The notes under the pieces are model-generated. The model searched no databases. It saw nothing but the letters and a program-made list of their open reading frames with translations, and had not been told where the DNA came from. A stretch of DNA of 55,589 nt from an uncultured Roseburia sp. (GTDB taxonomy: Bacteria > Bacillota > Clostridia > Lachnospirales > Lachnospiraceae): positions 1-55,589 of the forward strand of contig CAKREH010000023.1 in the NCBI GenBank assembly GCA_934317215.1. The letters are read 5' to 3'. Below, one piece after another: positions 31,920 through 40,322 of the stretch. Positions within the stretch are counted from its first letter, which is position 1; each line of letters begins with the position of its first letter. Made by a program: the position numbers and the translations under genes.

Positions 31920-34187
31920 TTAAGACTGAATACCAAAGCTGCTTGGTGTAACGCCATATTTTTTCTTAAATGCACGTCGGAAAGACGTCTGGTTGTTATA
32001 ACCAACTTCCAAAGCGATTTCATTGATACCGGACTCGCCTTTTTCAATCAGATGTGCCGCCTCTGTGAGCCGCAGATCTTCCAGATAGACAGAGAAGTTC
32101 ACATTCATATTTTCTTTAAACATATGAGAAAAATAACTTTCTGATATGTGGAACTCGTCGGAGATCTTGCTTAAGCAGAGCGCCGGATTTTTGTAATTTT
32201 CACGGATATAAGTCACAATGCTGTCAATCAGATTATTCTTTTCAGATTTTGATGCAAAGAAATCACAAAGTTTAATGCTGATATCTTCACAGAGACGGAA
32301 AGTTAACTCGTCCTGTGAAAGCATAGTATCAATTTCTGTCATCTGTAGAGTACTTTTTCCCGTATATGTAAAACGTGCTTTTAGCAAAGTGTTGCGGATA
32401 TCAGTAAGTAAAAACCGTAATAACTGGAACGGAAGTGAACGCTCTTCAATGTTCTCCTGATGGATCAGATTGAAAATTTCAATCACCTGGGATTTATTTC
32501 CACCAGTGATGGAACGAATCAGGCGTGTCGAAAATTCAGCCGGATAGTAGTAAACATGTGAATCCTTCTTTAACATTTCATATGGAAGGAAAATATAGTT
32601 TTTGCTGGTATAGCCTGCAGCATCTTTCGCCTGCTGGTAAGATTCCCATATGTTGGTAAAGGAGCAGGAGAGACCGATTCCTGCAAAAAACCAGATCGAA
32701 TACTCTTCTAGCAGTTCACTATGAAATTTTAATACTTTTTCCTGAAGTGTGATCAGCATCTCATCGGCAGTTCCACCAAAAGGGATTAACACAGCATAAA
32801 CATGTTTCTTTGGGGAACACAGATATAAATTATTTTCATAAGAAAAATATCTGGCCAAAAGACCGGCGATAATATCTTTCATACTTTCAGAACTTTCAGT
32901 GGAAGTATTTTCATTTGGAAAAGTATCTGCAGCAGGATCATTTTCGTAAGTTACACCGTACAATACATAATAATGAAGCGATGGATCTTCTAAATGCAGA
33001 TAATTCTGGATAAATGAAAACTCATCCGGGGTTGTGATAACTCCACTCATCAGCTGTCTCAAATAATTGTCATATAAAACAGGGCGGATTGCAGCAGCTT
33101 CTTCGATTAACTGTGTGTTTGCATGCAGTGTTTCCTGGAGCTGGTCATCTAAATGAAGAATCGGGCGCATATTGTTGCGGACTAAAATAAATATCATGAT
33201 AAGTCCACCGATGATTGCTGCAAAAAGGATCAGCACAAAAATAAACTGATAGTCGGATGGATAAATGGATTCCGGCTGTACCAGATAGAAAGTCCAGTCA
33301 TTTGCTTTTGATGCGATCCGCATAATATGTGTGTCATTGTGAACACAGGTATTATTGTCATCATAGGATAAGGATAATACGGATTCGGTAAGCGTATTTA
33401 AATCTTTTTCAGATGATGTAGTCTTATCTTCGGACAGGGAAAACACCGGCTGATCCTGTGCGTCGACTGCAATAATGTAACCGGTATCACCTAAAGAAAC
33501 ACCGCTGAAAATTTTGCGTAAGGTCTGCTCATTGATATGGAAAGCAACGGTAGCAGGAATATCTTTGTAGGTCAGTACATCCATATTTAACACATAAAGA
33601 TATGCGTTGTCGCTTTCGGGAAGCATAAAATCCGAAAGTGGATAAAGGGCAGAATCTTTTGTCAGATTGTTGTTGAGCAGATCATGCCATTCATTAAAAT
33701 TCGCCCCGGAAGATAAATAGTTTCTTATATAATAAAGCTGTTCGGAATTGAAAGTGTTTACACTGATAATATAGCCGCTATTTCTCAGATAAACAAAATA
33801 GGTACTGAAAGGAAGCTCATTGTAGGAATACATATAAGAAGCGAGGGATTGCTTCATGGTAAAACCGGATAGATAAAAATCATTTGCATCCGTGGATGTC
33901 ATGGTAGCAAGACGGTATAGTTTGTTATTCATGCTGAGCTGTCTTGTGATAGAATCCATGGTTGTGAAATTATTATCTAAAAGTGAAACGGCACTTTCAA
34001 AGGTAGACTGATCCTGATTCCAGAAATCCTCTTCAGAGCGTGTTGTTGAGACACGGTGAAGGTGTACCATCAGAAGTAAAATGATAAGTAAAAAGACACT
34101 GTATGTAATAGCAAAGCGAATCATGAGAAACGTAGTGGATTCATTTTTTGCTGTGGCATCTGCCGGTGGATTCAAATTTATTCTCAT
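31920..34187 (-). CDS. Membrane-bound AraC family regulator with extracytoplasmic sensor domain
   Basis: ATG 34187 is preferred for the AAGGA upstream and gives 755 residues; ATG 34211 has no ribosome site. A helix at about 23-45 and another near 300-325 enclose an extracytoplasmic, Cache-like sensor. A cytoplasmic linker leads to a C-terminal AraC domain: YFSHMFKENMNVNFSVYLED, then EIALEVGYNNQTSFRRAFKK. Proteins of this layout (YesN/YtdP type) control neighbouring Lpl-type importers. The gene is divergent from the solute-binding protein, its likely target, and precedes the serine hydrolase by 22 bases. Confidence 0.9.
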   Translation of the reverse strand: MRINLNPPADATAKNESTTFLMIRFAITYSVFLLIILLLMVHLHRVSTTRSEEDFWNQDQSTFESAVSLLDNNFTTMDSITRQLSMNNKLYRLATMTSTDANDFYLSGFTMKQSLASYMYSYNELPFSTYFVYLRNSGYIISVNTFNSEQLYYIRNYLSSGANFNEWHDLLNNNLTKDSALYPLSDFMLPESDNAYLYVLNMDVLTYKDIPATVAFHINEQTLRKIFSGVSLGDTGYIIAVDAQDQPVFSLSEDKTTSSEKDLNTLTESVLSLSYDDNNTCVHNDTHIMRIASKANDWTFYLVQPESIYPSDYQFIFVLILFAAIIGGLIMIFILVRNNMRPILHLDDQLQETLHANTQLIEEAAAIRPVLYDNYLRQLMSGVITTPDEFSFIQNYLHLEDPSLHYYVLYGVTYENDPAADTFPNENTSTESSESMKDIIAGLLARYFSYENNLYLCSPKKHVYAVLIPFGGTADEMLITLQEKVLKFHSELLEEYSIWFFAGIGLSCSFTNIWESYQQAKDAAGYTSKNYIFLPYEMLKKDSHVYYYPAEFSTRLIRSITGGNKSQVIEIFNLIHQENIEERSLPFQLLRFLLTDIRNTLLKARFTYTGKSTLQMTEIDTMLSQDELTFRLCEDISIKLCDFFASKSEKNNLIDSIVTYIRENYKNPALCLSKISDEFHISESYFSHMFKENMNVNFSVYLEDLRLTEAAHLIEKGESGINEIALEVGYNNQTSFRRAFKKKYGVTPSSFGIQS

Positions 34188-34341
34188 AGGTATTAAATGT
34201 CCTTTTTTCATGTTTTTTAATCGTACGTTTTCTATTTTATCATAATATGAAAAAAATACAACAAAAACTCAAAAACCCAGTAAAATCAATGGTTTGCGTA
34301 GCACTAAAACAAATTTTGTACCCCCTGTCAAATATTGTTTC

Positions 34342-34370
34342 TTGCTGAAAATCCTATAAGATGGTAATGT
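34342..34370 (+). promoter_or_regulatory. Possible promoter of the sugar importer operon
   Basis: TTGCTG (34342-34347) and TAATGT (34365-34370) have a 17-base spacer. The weak match to consensus fits a promoter that needs the AraC-type activator. A shifted reading (TTGTTT with TAAGAT) is also possible. Confidence 0.4.
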
Positions 34371-34441
34371 ATGAGCAAGACATGAAAGCACTTACATCAG
34401 AGCAGTGTCGAAACAAATTTTTTCCTAATAAGGAGGTTCTT

Positions 34442-36040
34442 ATGAAAAAGAAGGTAGTATCAGTCCTTATGGCTGCCGCTATGGTAGCTGGTATGGCAGG
34501 ATGCGGTTCCGGCAATACTGGTAACGCAGGAACAACAAATTCAAATGCTTCTACAAATAATGAAGCAACCACAGAGAGCGGTGATGCTTCCGCAAGCACA
34601 GCAACCGATTCTGATGTTGAGAAACCAGAAGAGATCACCATTATGGTAGATGGAACAGTTTTCACACAGGCAAACGGACAGGCAGAGTTCATTGCCAAAT
34701 TAGAAGATCTTCTTGGAATGAAGATCAATGTGATCCAGCCGGATCATGATGCTTACTATGATGTAGTAGGACAGACAGTTGCAAGTGGTGACTGGCCAGA
34801 CGTTATGATCTTATCTTCTACCTATTATGCAGGTTATGCAGAGCAGGGAGTTCTGTGGGATATGACAGACACTTATGCATCTTCTGATTTAAAGACAAGA
34901 CAGGATGCATACGGCAGCACAGGAGTTATCGATGGTGTAAGACTTGATGGTAAGTTATACGGTATGCCGGCAGCTCGTGGTAACGGATGTGTTACATATG
35001 TTAAGAAAGCATGGTTAGACAACTGCGGACTTGATGTTCCGACAAACTATGATGAGTATCTTGCAATGCTCGAAGCATTTACAACCGGTGACCCGGATGG
35101 AAATGGTGTAAACGGAGATACCTACGGTGTATCTGCTGCTGGTTTCATCGGAACAGAGGCTCCATATACAAACTACTTACCAGAGTTCTATCAGGATGCA
35201 AACCCAAGCTTCTATAAAGCAGAAGACGGAACATGGAAAGATGGATTCACAGATGACTCTATGAAGAGCGCACTTGAGAGAATGGCAGCTGCTTACAAAG
35301 AGGGCGTGATCGATCCTACCACATTAACAAATGGTACATCTGACTGCCGTAACAAATTCTATGATGACAGCTTTGGTGTATTTACTTACTGGGCAGGTAC
35401 ATGGGCAACCAACTTAAAGACAAATCTTGAGGCAAATGGTAAAGGCGGTGAGTTAGTAGCATTACCTCCGATCGCTGAAGTAGGTCAGTACCTTGACCGT
35501 GTTCCACCAGTATGGTGCATCACATCTGCATGTGAGAACCCGGAAGGTGTATTCAAATACTTCATCGAGCCGATGCAGGATGGCGGAGACGTTCAGTTCT
35601 TATGGACATACGGTGTAGAAGGCATTCACTGGTCAACAGCAGCAGAGACATTATTTGCTGGAACAGAGAACGAGAAAACATATGCGGATGGTGAGTTTCA
35701 TATGTTAGAGAACCGTGAGAAAGAGGGTACACAGTACACCAAAGCCCACATTGATCCAATGCTTGCTTTAGTTGAGCTTGCAAACGATCCTCAGGAAGAG
35801 TCTGTAGCAGCAGAAGCAAAAGAGTCTGCACAGTTATTCAATGATAACTGCAAAGCTGCTGATCTTGTTCCTACCACAGATGAGATGAGCGAGTACAATG
35901 GTGATTTAACAACGTTAAAGAACGAGCTGATTGCAAAAGTTGTTATGGGTGAGATCACTGTTGATGATGCATATGCACAGTTTGAGTCAAATCACGGTGC
36001 AGAGTGGTCACAGGCAATCGTTGATTCTTTAAACAAATAA
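34442..36040 (+). CDS. Extracellular solute-binding lipoprotein of an oligosaccharide importer
   Basis: ATG 34442 after AAGGAGG gives 532 residues. The signal ends in a lipobox AGMAGC with C21 as the lipidation site, followed by a Gly/Asn/Thr/Ser linker. The body resembles LplA/YtcQ-type binding proteins: ITIMVDGTVFTQANGQAEFI, SGDWPDVMILS and LLGMKINVIQPDHDA. It should capture pectic oligosaccharides, probably from rhamnogalacturonan, and deliver them to the two permeases that follow. No ATPase gene is present; such importers usually share a general MsmX-type ATPase encoded elsewhere. Confidence 0.93.
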   Translation: MKKKVVSVLMAAAMVAGMAGCGSGNTGNAGTTNSNASTNNEATTESGDASASTATDSDVEKPEEITIMVDGTVFTQANGQAEFIAKLEDLLGMKINVIQPDHDAYYDVVGQTVASGDWPDVMILSSTYYAGYAEQGVLWDMTDTYASSDLKTRQDAYGSTGVIDGVRLDGKLYGMPAARGNGCVTYVKKAWLDNCGLDVPTNYDEYLAMLEAFTTGDPDGNGVNGDTYGVSAAGFIGTEAPYTNYLPEFYQDANPSFYKAEDGTWKDGFTDDSMKSALERMAAAYKEGVIDPTTLTNGTSDCRNKFYDDSFGVFTYWAGTWATNLKTNLEANGKGGELVALPPIAEVGQYLDRVPPVWCITSACENPEGVFKYFIEPMQDGGDVQFLWTYGVEGIHWSTAAETLFAGTENEKTYADGEFHMLENREKEGTQYTKAHIDPMLALVELANDPQEESVAAEAKESAQLFNDNCKAADLVPTTDEMSEYNGDLTTLKNELIAKVVMGEITVDDAYAQFESNHGAEWSQAIVDSLNK

Positions 36041-36072
36041 TAAAACTTTCCGGTAAACGGAACTAAGAACTA

Positions 36073-36116
36073 TGATTGGTGTCCTGGCTGCGGATATCCG
36101 CAGCCGGCATCGATCA
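36073..36116 (+). promoter_or_regulatory. Intercistronic stem-loop after the binding-protein gene
   Basis: The perfect palindrome GGCTGCGGATATCCGCAGCC (36086-36105) is extended by partly paired flanks such as TGAT (36073) and ATCA (36113). There is no T-run. Such stems often raise binding-protein levels over the permeases by protecting the upstream mRNA. Confidence 0.65.
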
Positions 36117-36157
36117 TGGATCACAAATTCATGTTTGATTGAAAAGGAAGAACAGAT

Positions 36158-37123
36158 ATGAGAAAAAGTAATGAAAAATCAGCCGTAACGGCTACAACCG
36201 GTGGAAAGAAGAACCACCTGGCAGCAAAAATCTATAAATACAGAGGATTCTATCTGATGTTTCTTCCTGTATTAATTTTTGCATTAATATTCTTTTATTT
36301 GCCAATGCTTGGAATCCGTTTTGCATTTACCGATTATAACGGAATCAAAGAGGCAAGTTTTGTTGGTCTCAAAAATTTTCAGAAAATGTTTTCCATGCCA
36401 AATTTCTGGACGGCATTCTGGAATACCTTACAGATTAGTATTGTCAAATTGTTTTTGACAACAGCAGCTGCTGTTATTGTTTCTATCTTTTTAAATGAGA
36501 TTGCAAACATTCATTTTAAAAAGATCGTGCAGACAATTATTTATCTGCCACACTTTATGTCATGGGTAGTTACCGCATCCGTCTTTACTTTGATCCTGGC
36601 ACCGACAGCAGAAGGTCTTGTAAATACATTCCTGATCAACGCTGGTGTACTTGATTCCGGAATTTATTTCCTGGGGGATTCAAAATGGTGGAGACTTGCG
36701 TACTATATCATTAATATTTGGAAAGAAACCGGTTGGCAGACCGTTATCTTTATGGCAACGCTTGCCGGAATAAATACAGAGCTTTATGAAGCTGCAGCAA
36801 TGGATGGTGCAGGACGCTGGGGCAAGATGAGATATATTACTTTCCCGGCTTTACAGAATACGATCCTTACTGTTTTGATCTTAAACCTTGCAAAGGTTAT
36901 GAACCTGTTCGAGTCCGCATTCGTAATGCAGAACGATGCTGTTTTAGGTACTGCAAACGTACTTGAAACCTATATTTACTATCAGACCTTCAACAGTGGT
37001 GCGATTCCAAATTACGGTTATACGACAGCCGTTGGTCTGTTCAAATCTCTGGTTGGTTGTGTACTGGTACTGTTCTGCAATCACTTAAGCAAGAAAGTAC
37101 GTGATGGACGCGGAATCGTCTAG
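36158..37123 (+). CDS. ABC importer permease, LplB/YteP type
   Basis: The 321-residue protein has a basic N-terminal tail of about 30 residues, then six hydrophobic helices. The cytoplasmic loop that contacts the ATPase is visible as ELYEAAAMDGAGRWGKMRYI, matching the EAA motif. It is the first membrane subunit of the rhamnogalacturonan-type importer. The nearest characterised family members are YteP and LplB. A 16-base gap separates it from the second permease. Confidence 0.93.
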   Translation: MRKSNEKSAVTATTGGKKNHLAAKIYKYRGFYLMFLPVLIFALIFFYLPMLGIRFAFTDYNGIKEASFVGLKNFQKMFSMPNFWTAFWNTLQISIVKLFLTTAAAVIVSIFLNEIANIHFKKIVQTIIYLPHFMSWVVTASVFTLILAPTAEGLVNTFLINAGVLDSGIYFLGDSKWWRLAYYIINIWKETGWQTVIFMATLAGINTELYEAAAMDGAGRWGKMRYITFPALQNTILTVLILNLAKVMNLFESAFVMQNDAVLGTANVLETYIYYQTFNSGAIPNYGYTTAVGLFKSLVGCVLVLFCNHLSKKVRDGRGIV

Positions 37124-37138
37124 GAAGGAGCAGCAGAT

Positions 37139-37981
37139 ATGAAAAGCAAGAAAAAAATAGAAGTTTTCCCGATCGTAAACGGGTTAATATTTATCATCTT
37201 AAGTTTACTGATTATCATCCCGATGTGGAAAGTATTAGTTGACTCATTCGATTTAAAAACCGCATATGGTATGAAATTATGGCCGGAGGAATTTGGTCTT
37301 GCAGGATACATTTCCGTATTCAAAAACCCGACGCTGTCCCATCCGTTAATGATTTCTGTAATCACAACGATTGCAGGTACGATCATCGCCTTGATTTTAT
37401 CTACATTTGGTGCATATGTACTGATCCAGTGGGATATGCCGGGACGTAACTTATTTGCAAACTTATTACTTTTTACCATGATTTTCCAGGGTGGTATGAT
37501 CCCTACCTACCTCGTATTAAAATCATTACATTTAACCAATACCATCTGGGTCGTTATCTTATTCCCGGCACTGAACGTGTATAACCTGGTATTGATGAGG
37601 AACTTCTTCGAAGGTATTCCTGCCAGCCTGTTTGAGTCGGCAACACTTGACGGATGTACGCCGATGCAGACATTTATCCGTATCGTACTTCCAATGTCAA
37701 AAGCAGCATTGGCATCCATTGGTCTTATGTTTGCCGTTACATACTGGAACGACTATACACATTACAAACTTTACATTACAGATTCAAACCTTTACAACTT
37801 CCAGATGAAGTTAAGAAGTATCATCATGGGTAGTGATCTTCCACAGGCAAACGGTGGTGCAACAGAGAACACCGTAAAGAATGCGGCAATCATTGTTATC
37901 ATCATTCCTTTCATGATCGTATATCCGTTCTTACAGAAATACTTCGTAAAAGGTGTAAATATCGGAGCTGTAAAAGAATAA
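37139..37981 (+). CDS. ABC importer permease, YtcP/LplC type
   Basis: The 280-residue second membrane subunit has six hydrophobic helices and the EAA-like loop FEGIPASLFESATLDGCTPM. The terminal PFLQKYFVKGVNIGAVKE is the common signature end of YtcP and LplC proteins. Together with the first permease it forms the channel. It begins after GAAGGAGCAGCAGAT. An esterase gene follows after 15 bases, so uptake and hydrolysis are transcriptionally linked. Confidence 0.94.
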   Translation: MKSKKKIEVFPIVNGLIFIILSLLIIIPMWKVLVDSFDLKTAYGMKLWPEEFGLAGYISVFKNPTLSHPLMISVITTIAGTIIALILSTFGAYVLIQWDMPGRNLFANLLLFTMIFQGGMIPTYLVLKSLHLTNTIWVVILFPALNVYNLVLMRNFFEGIPASLFESATLDGCTPMQTFIRIVLPMSKAALASIGLMFAVTYWNDYTHYKLYITDSNLYNFQMKLRSIIMGSDLPQANGGATENTVKNAAIIVIIIPFMIVYPFLQKYFVKGVNIGAVKE

Positions 37982-37996
37982 GGAGGAAATGTTTGT

Positions 37997-38683
37997 ATGA
38001 CGACCATTTTCTGGGCAGGAGATTCTACCGTACAATACAATGACATTCTTACATTTCCGCAGACCGGCATAGGACAGGTGATGAACCTGTTCCTAAAGCC
38101 GGAGGTGCGGGTGGAGAACCATGCCAAAAACGGCAGAAGCACAAAGAGCTTTATCGATGAGTCGAGACTGACACCGATTTATGACAAAATTACCGCAGGA
38201 GATTTTCTGTTTATCCAGTTTGGACATAACGATGAGAAAAAGAATGATCCGGAGCGGTATACAGATCCACATTCCGATTACATGGTGAATCTGGAAAAAT
38301 TTGTAAATGCAGCAAGAAACAAAGGAGCATGGCCGGTTTTTATTACGCCATTAGAGCGCAGATGTTTTATCGATGAGGAACATTTAGATATCGGAGAACA
38401 TACCGATTATGTGGCGGCAATGAAACAGACGGCTGAAAATTTAAATGTTCCGCTGATCGATCTTTACAGCATGAGCCGTGCGGAAATGCGAAAGGCTGGA
38501 GCTGAGAAAACCAAAGAATGGTATATGCATCTGCCGGCAGGTGTTTATCCGTCCCATATGGACGGGCTGACCGACAATACGCATCTGAAATATATGGGTG
38601 CCGTTGTCTATGCGGGATGTATTGCGAGAGGTTTAAAAGAACTTGGCGGTATCTATAGTGATTTATTAGTGGCTTGGGAGTGA
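37997..38683 (+). CDS. Rhamnogalacturonan acetylesterase-like SGNH hydrolase
   Basis: The 228-residue protein has GDSTVQ near the start with nucleophile S10, the FGHND block, and a catalytic D-x-x-H in LTDNTHLKYMG. That is the SGNH fold of family CE12 (RhgT/YesT). It removes acetyl groups from rhamnogalacturonan fragments so that lyases and hydrolases can act. There is no signal peptide, so the work is cytoplasmic on imported sugar. AGGAGG precedes the ATG. Confidence 0.92.
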   Translation: MTTIFWAGDSTVQYNDILTFPQTGIGQVMNLFLKPEVRVENHAKNGRSTKSFIDESRLTPIYDKITAGDFLFIQFGHNDEKKNDPERYTDPHSDYMVNLEKFVNAARNKGAWPVFITPLERRCFIDEEHLDIGEHTDYVAAMKQTAENLNVPLIDLYSMSRAEMRKAGAEKTKEWYMHLPAGVYPSHMDGLTDNTHLKYMGAVVYAGCIARGLKELGGIYSDLLVAWE

Positions 38684-38740
38684 TCCCTTGCCATTTTTGT
38701 ATCAGGAAATAAAACCAGTGTTTAGGAGGATTTGAGAGTT

Positions 38741-40321
38741 ATGTCATTATTATGGAAATCAGATCAGGAAGATGGAACTTATAAAAACCCGATACTTTTT
38801 GCAGATTATTCCGATCCGGATGTGATACGCGCAGGGGATACCTATTATATGACGGCGTCCAGCTTTAACTATGTGCCGGGACTGCCGATCTTAACATCAA
38901 AAGATCTGGTAAACTGGGAACTGAAAAATTATGCGATCGAAAAGATCGATGAGCCGGGCTATGATCTGCCGCAGCATGCAAAGGGCGTCTGGGCGCCTGC
39001 GATACGTTACCATGAAGGATATTTTTACATTTACTACGGAATGCCGGATGAGGGTATCTACATGGTGCGCACAAAAGACGCACTTGGAACCTGGGAAAAA
39101 CCGGTGCTTGTATTAGCCGGGAAAGGTCTGATCGATTCCTGCCCATTCTGGGATGAGGATGGAAATGCATATATCATCCATGGCTATGCGAAGAGCCGTA
39201 TTGGATTTAAGAGTCATCTTGGTATTTTTCCGATGTCATGGGATGGAACAAAGGCGACGGGGGAAGACCATATCCTCTACTGTGGACTTAAGACACAGCC
39301 GACGATCGAGGGACCAAAGGTATATAAGAGAAACGGATATTATTACATTTTTGCTCCGGCAGGCGGTGTAAAGACCGGATGGCAGGTCATTTTGCGCTCC
39401 AAAAACATTTACGGACCGTACGAGGAAAAAAATGTACTTCATCAGGGGAACAGTATCGTAAACGGACCGCACCAGGGAGCACTGGTAGATACGGTAAACG
39501 GCGATGAATGGTTCCTTCATTTTCAGGATCGCGGACTTTACGGACGTATTGTCCATATGCAGCCGGTCGTATGGGAAAATGACTGGCCGGTCATGGGGAT
39601 CAATGCGGTGGATGGCTGTGGGGAGCCATGTATCATCCATAAAAAACCAAATACCGGAATCACGGAGAAACCTTGTTACCTTGCGGCGGGAGATGACTTT
39701 TCATCGGAAAAACTTGGCTTGCAGTGGCAGTGGATTGGCAATCCGAAGGATGATTTTTATTCTTTGAAAGAGAGAAAGGGATTTTTGAGATTATACTGTA
39801 AAAATCCATCCGGAAAAGCGGAGCCGATCCTCTGGGAGTGTTCGAATGTGCTGACGGAAAAACTGGTCTGCCCATATTTTAGAGCGTCTGTCTGTGTTGA
39901 CATTTCTGCATTGTCTGAACAGGAGCAGGCGGGAATGGTCATGATGGGCGGTCACTATGCATATCTTGCAGTCCGCATGATCAGAGGTCAGAAACGTCTG
40001 ATCCTTGGAAAATCTTATGACAGTGAGGATGGAATACGCGAGAAGGCAGAGCAGCTTTTGGCACTGCCGGAGGAACAGGAAAAAGTTTATCTGATCTTTG
40101 CGATGCGCGAGGGAGATAACGGTAGTGTATTTCATTGTTATTATTCACTGACCGATGATACGGATCTGGCTTCCTGGACGGAGGTGCGGGCAGAGTTCAC
40201 ACCGTCTGACCATACCTGGGTCGGCGCAAAGATCGGTCTGTTTGCAAATATTGTCGGCGAAAAAGAAGCCGGCGGTTATGGGGATTTTGAATATCTGCAC
40301 GTAGAGGCATTAGAAGATTAA
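38741..40321 (+). CDS. Glycoside hydrolase family 43 protein, arabinofuranosidase/xylosidase type
   Basis: ATG 38741 after AGGAGGA gives 526 residues. The five-bladed propeller begins with ADYSDPDVIRAGDTYYMTAS, where D25 is the likely catalytic base. Other landmarks are KGVWAPAIRYHEGYFYIYYG, DSCPFWDEDGNAYIIHGYA and the EGPKVYKRNGYYY stretch with the probable general-acid Glu. A C-terminal beta-sandwich from about 325 is typical of GH43 subfamilies 11 and 12. It probably trims arabinose from pectin side chains after import. The next gene, also GH43, starts 2 bases later. Confidence 0.92.
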   Translation: MSLLWKSDQEDGTYKNPILFADYSDPDVIRAGDTYYMTASSFNYVPGLPILTSKDLVNWELKNYAIEKIDEPGYDLPQHAKGVWAPAIRYHEGYFYIYYGMPDEGIYMVRTKDALGTWEKPVLVLAGKGLIDSCPFWDEDGNAYIIHGYAKSRIGFKSHLGIFPMSWDGTKATGEDHILYCGLKTQPTIEGPKVYKRNGYYYIFAPAGGVKTGWQVILRSKNIYGPYEEKNVLHQGNSIVNGPHQGALVDTVNGDEWFLHFQDRGLYGRIVHMQPVVWENDWPVMGINAVDGCGEPCIIHKKPNTGITEKPCYLAAGDDFSSEKLGLQWQWIGNPKDDFYSLKERKGFLRLYCKNPSGKAEPILWECSNVLTEKLVCPYFRASVCVDISALSEQEQAGMVMMGGHYAYLAVRMIRGQKRLILGKSYDSEDGIREKAEQLLALPEEQEKVYLIFAMREGDNGSVFHCYYSLTDDTDLASWTEVRAEFTPSDHTWVGAKIGLFANIVGEKEAGGYGDFEYLHVEALED

Positions 40322-40322
40322 T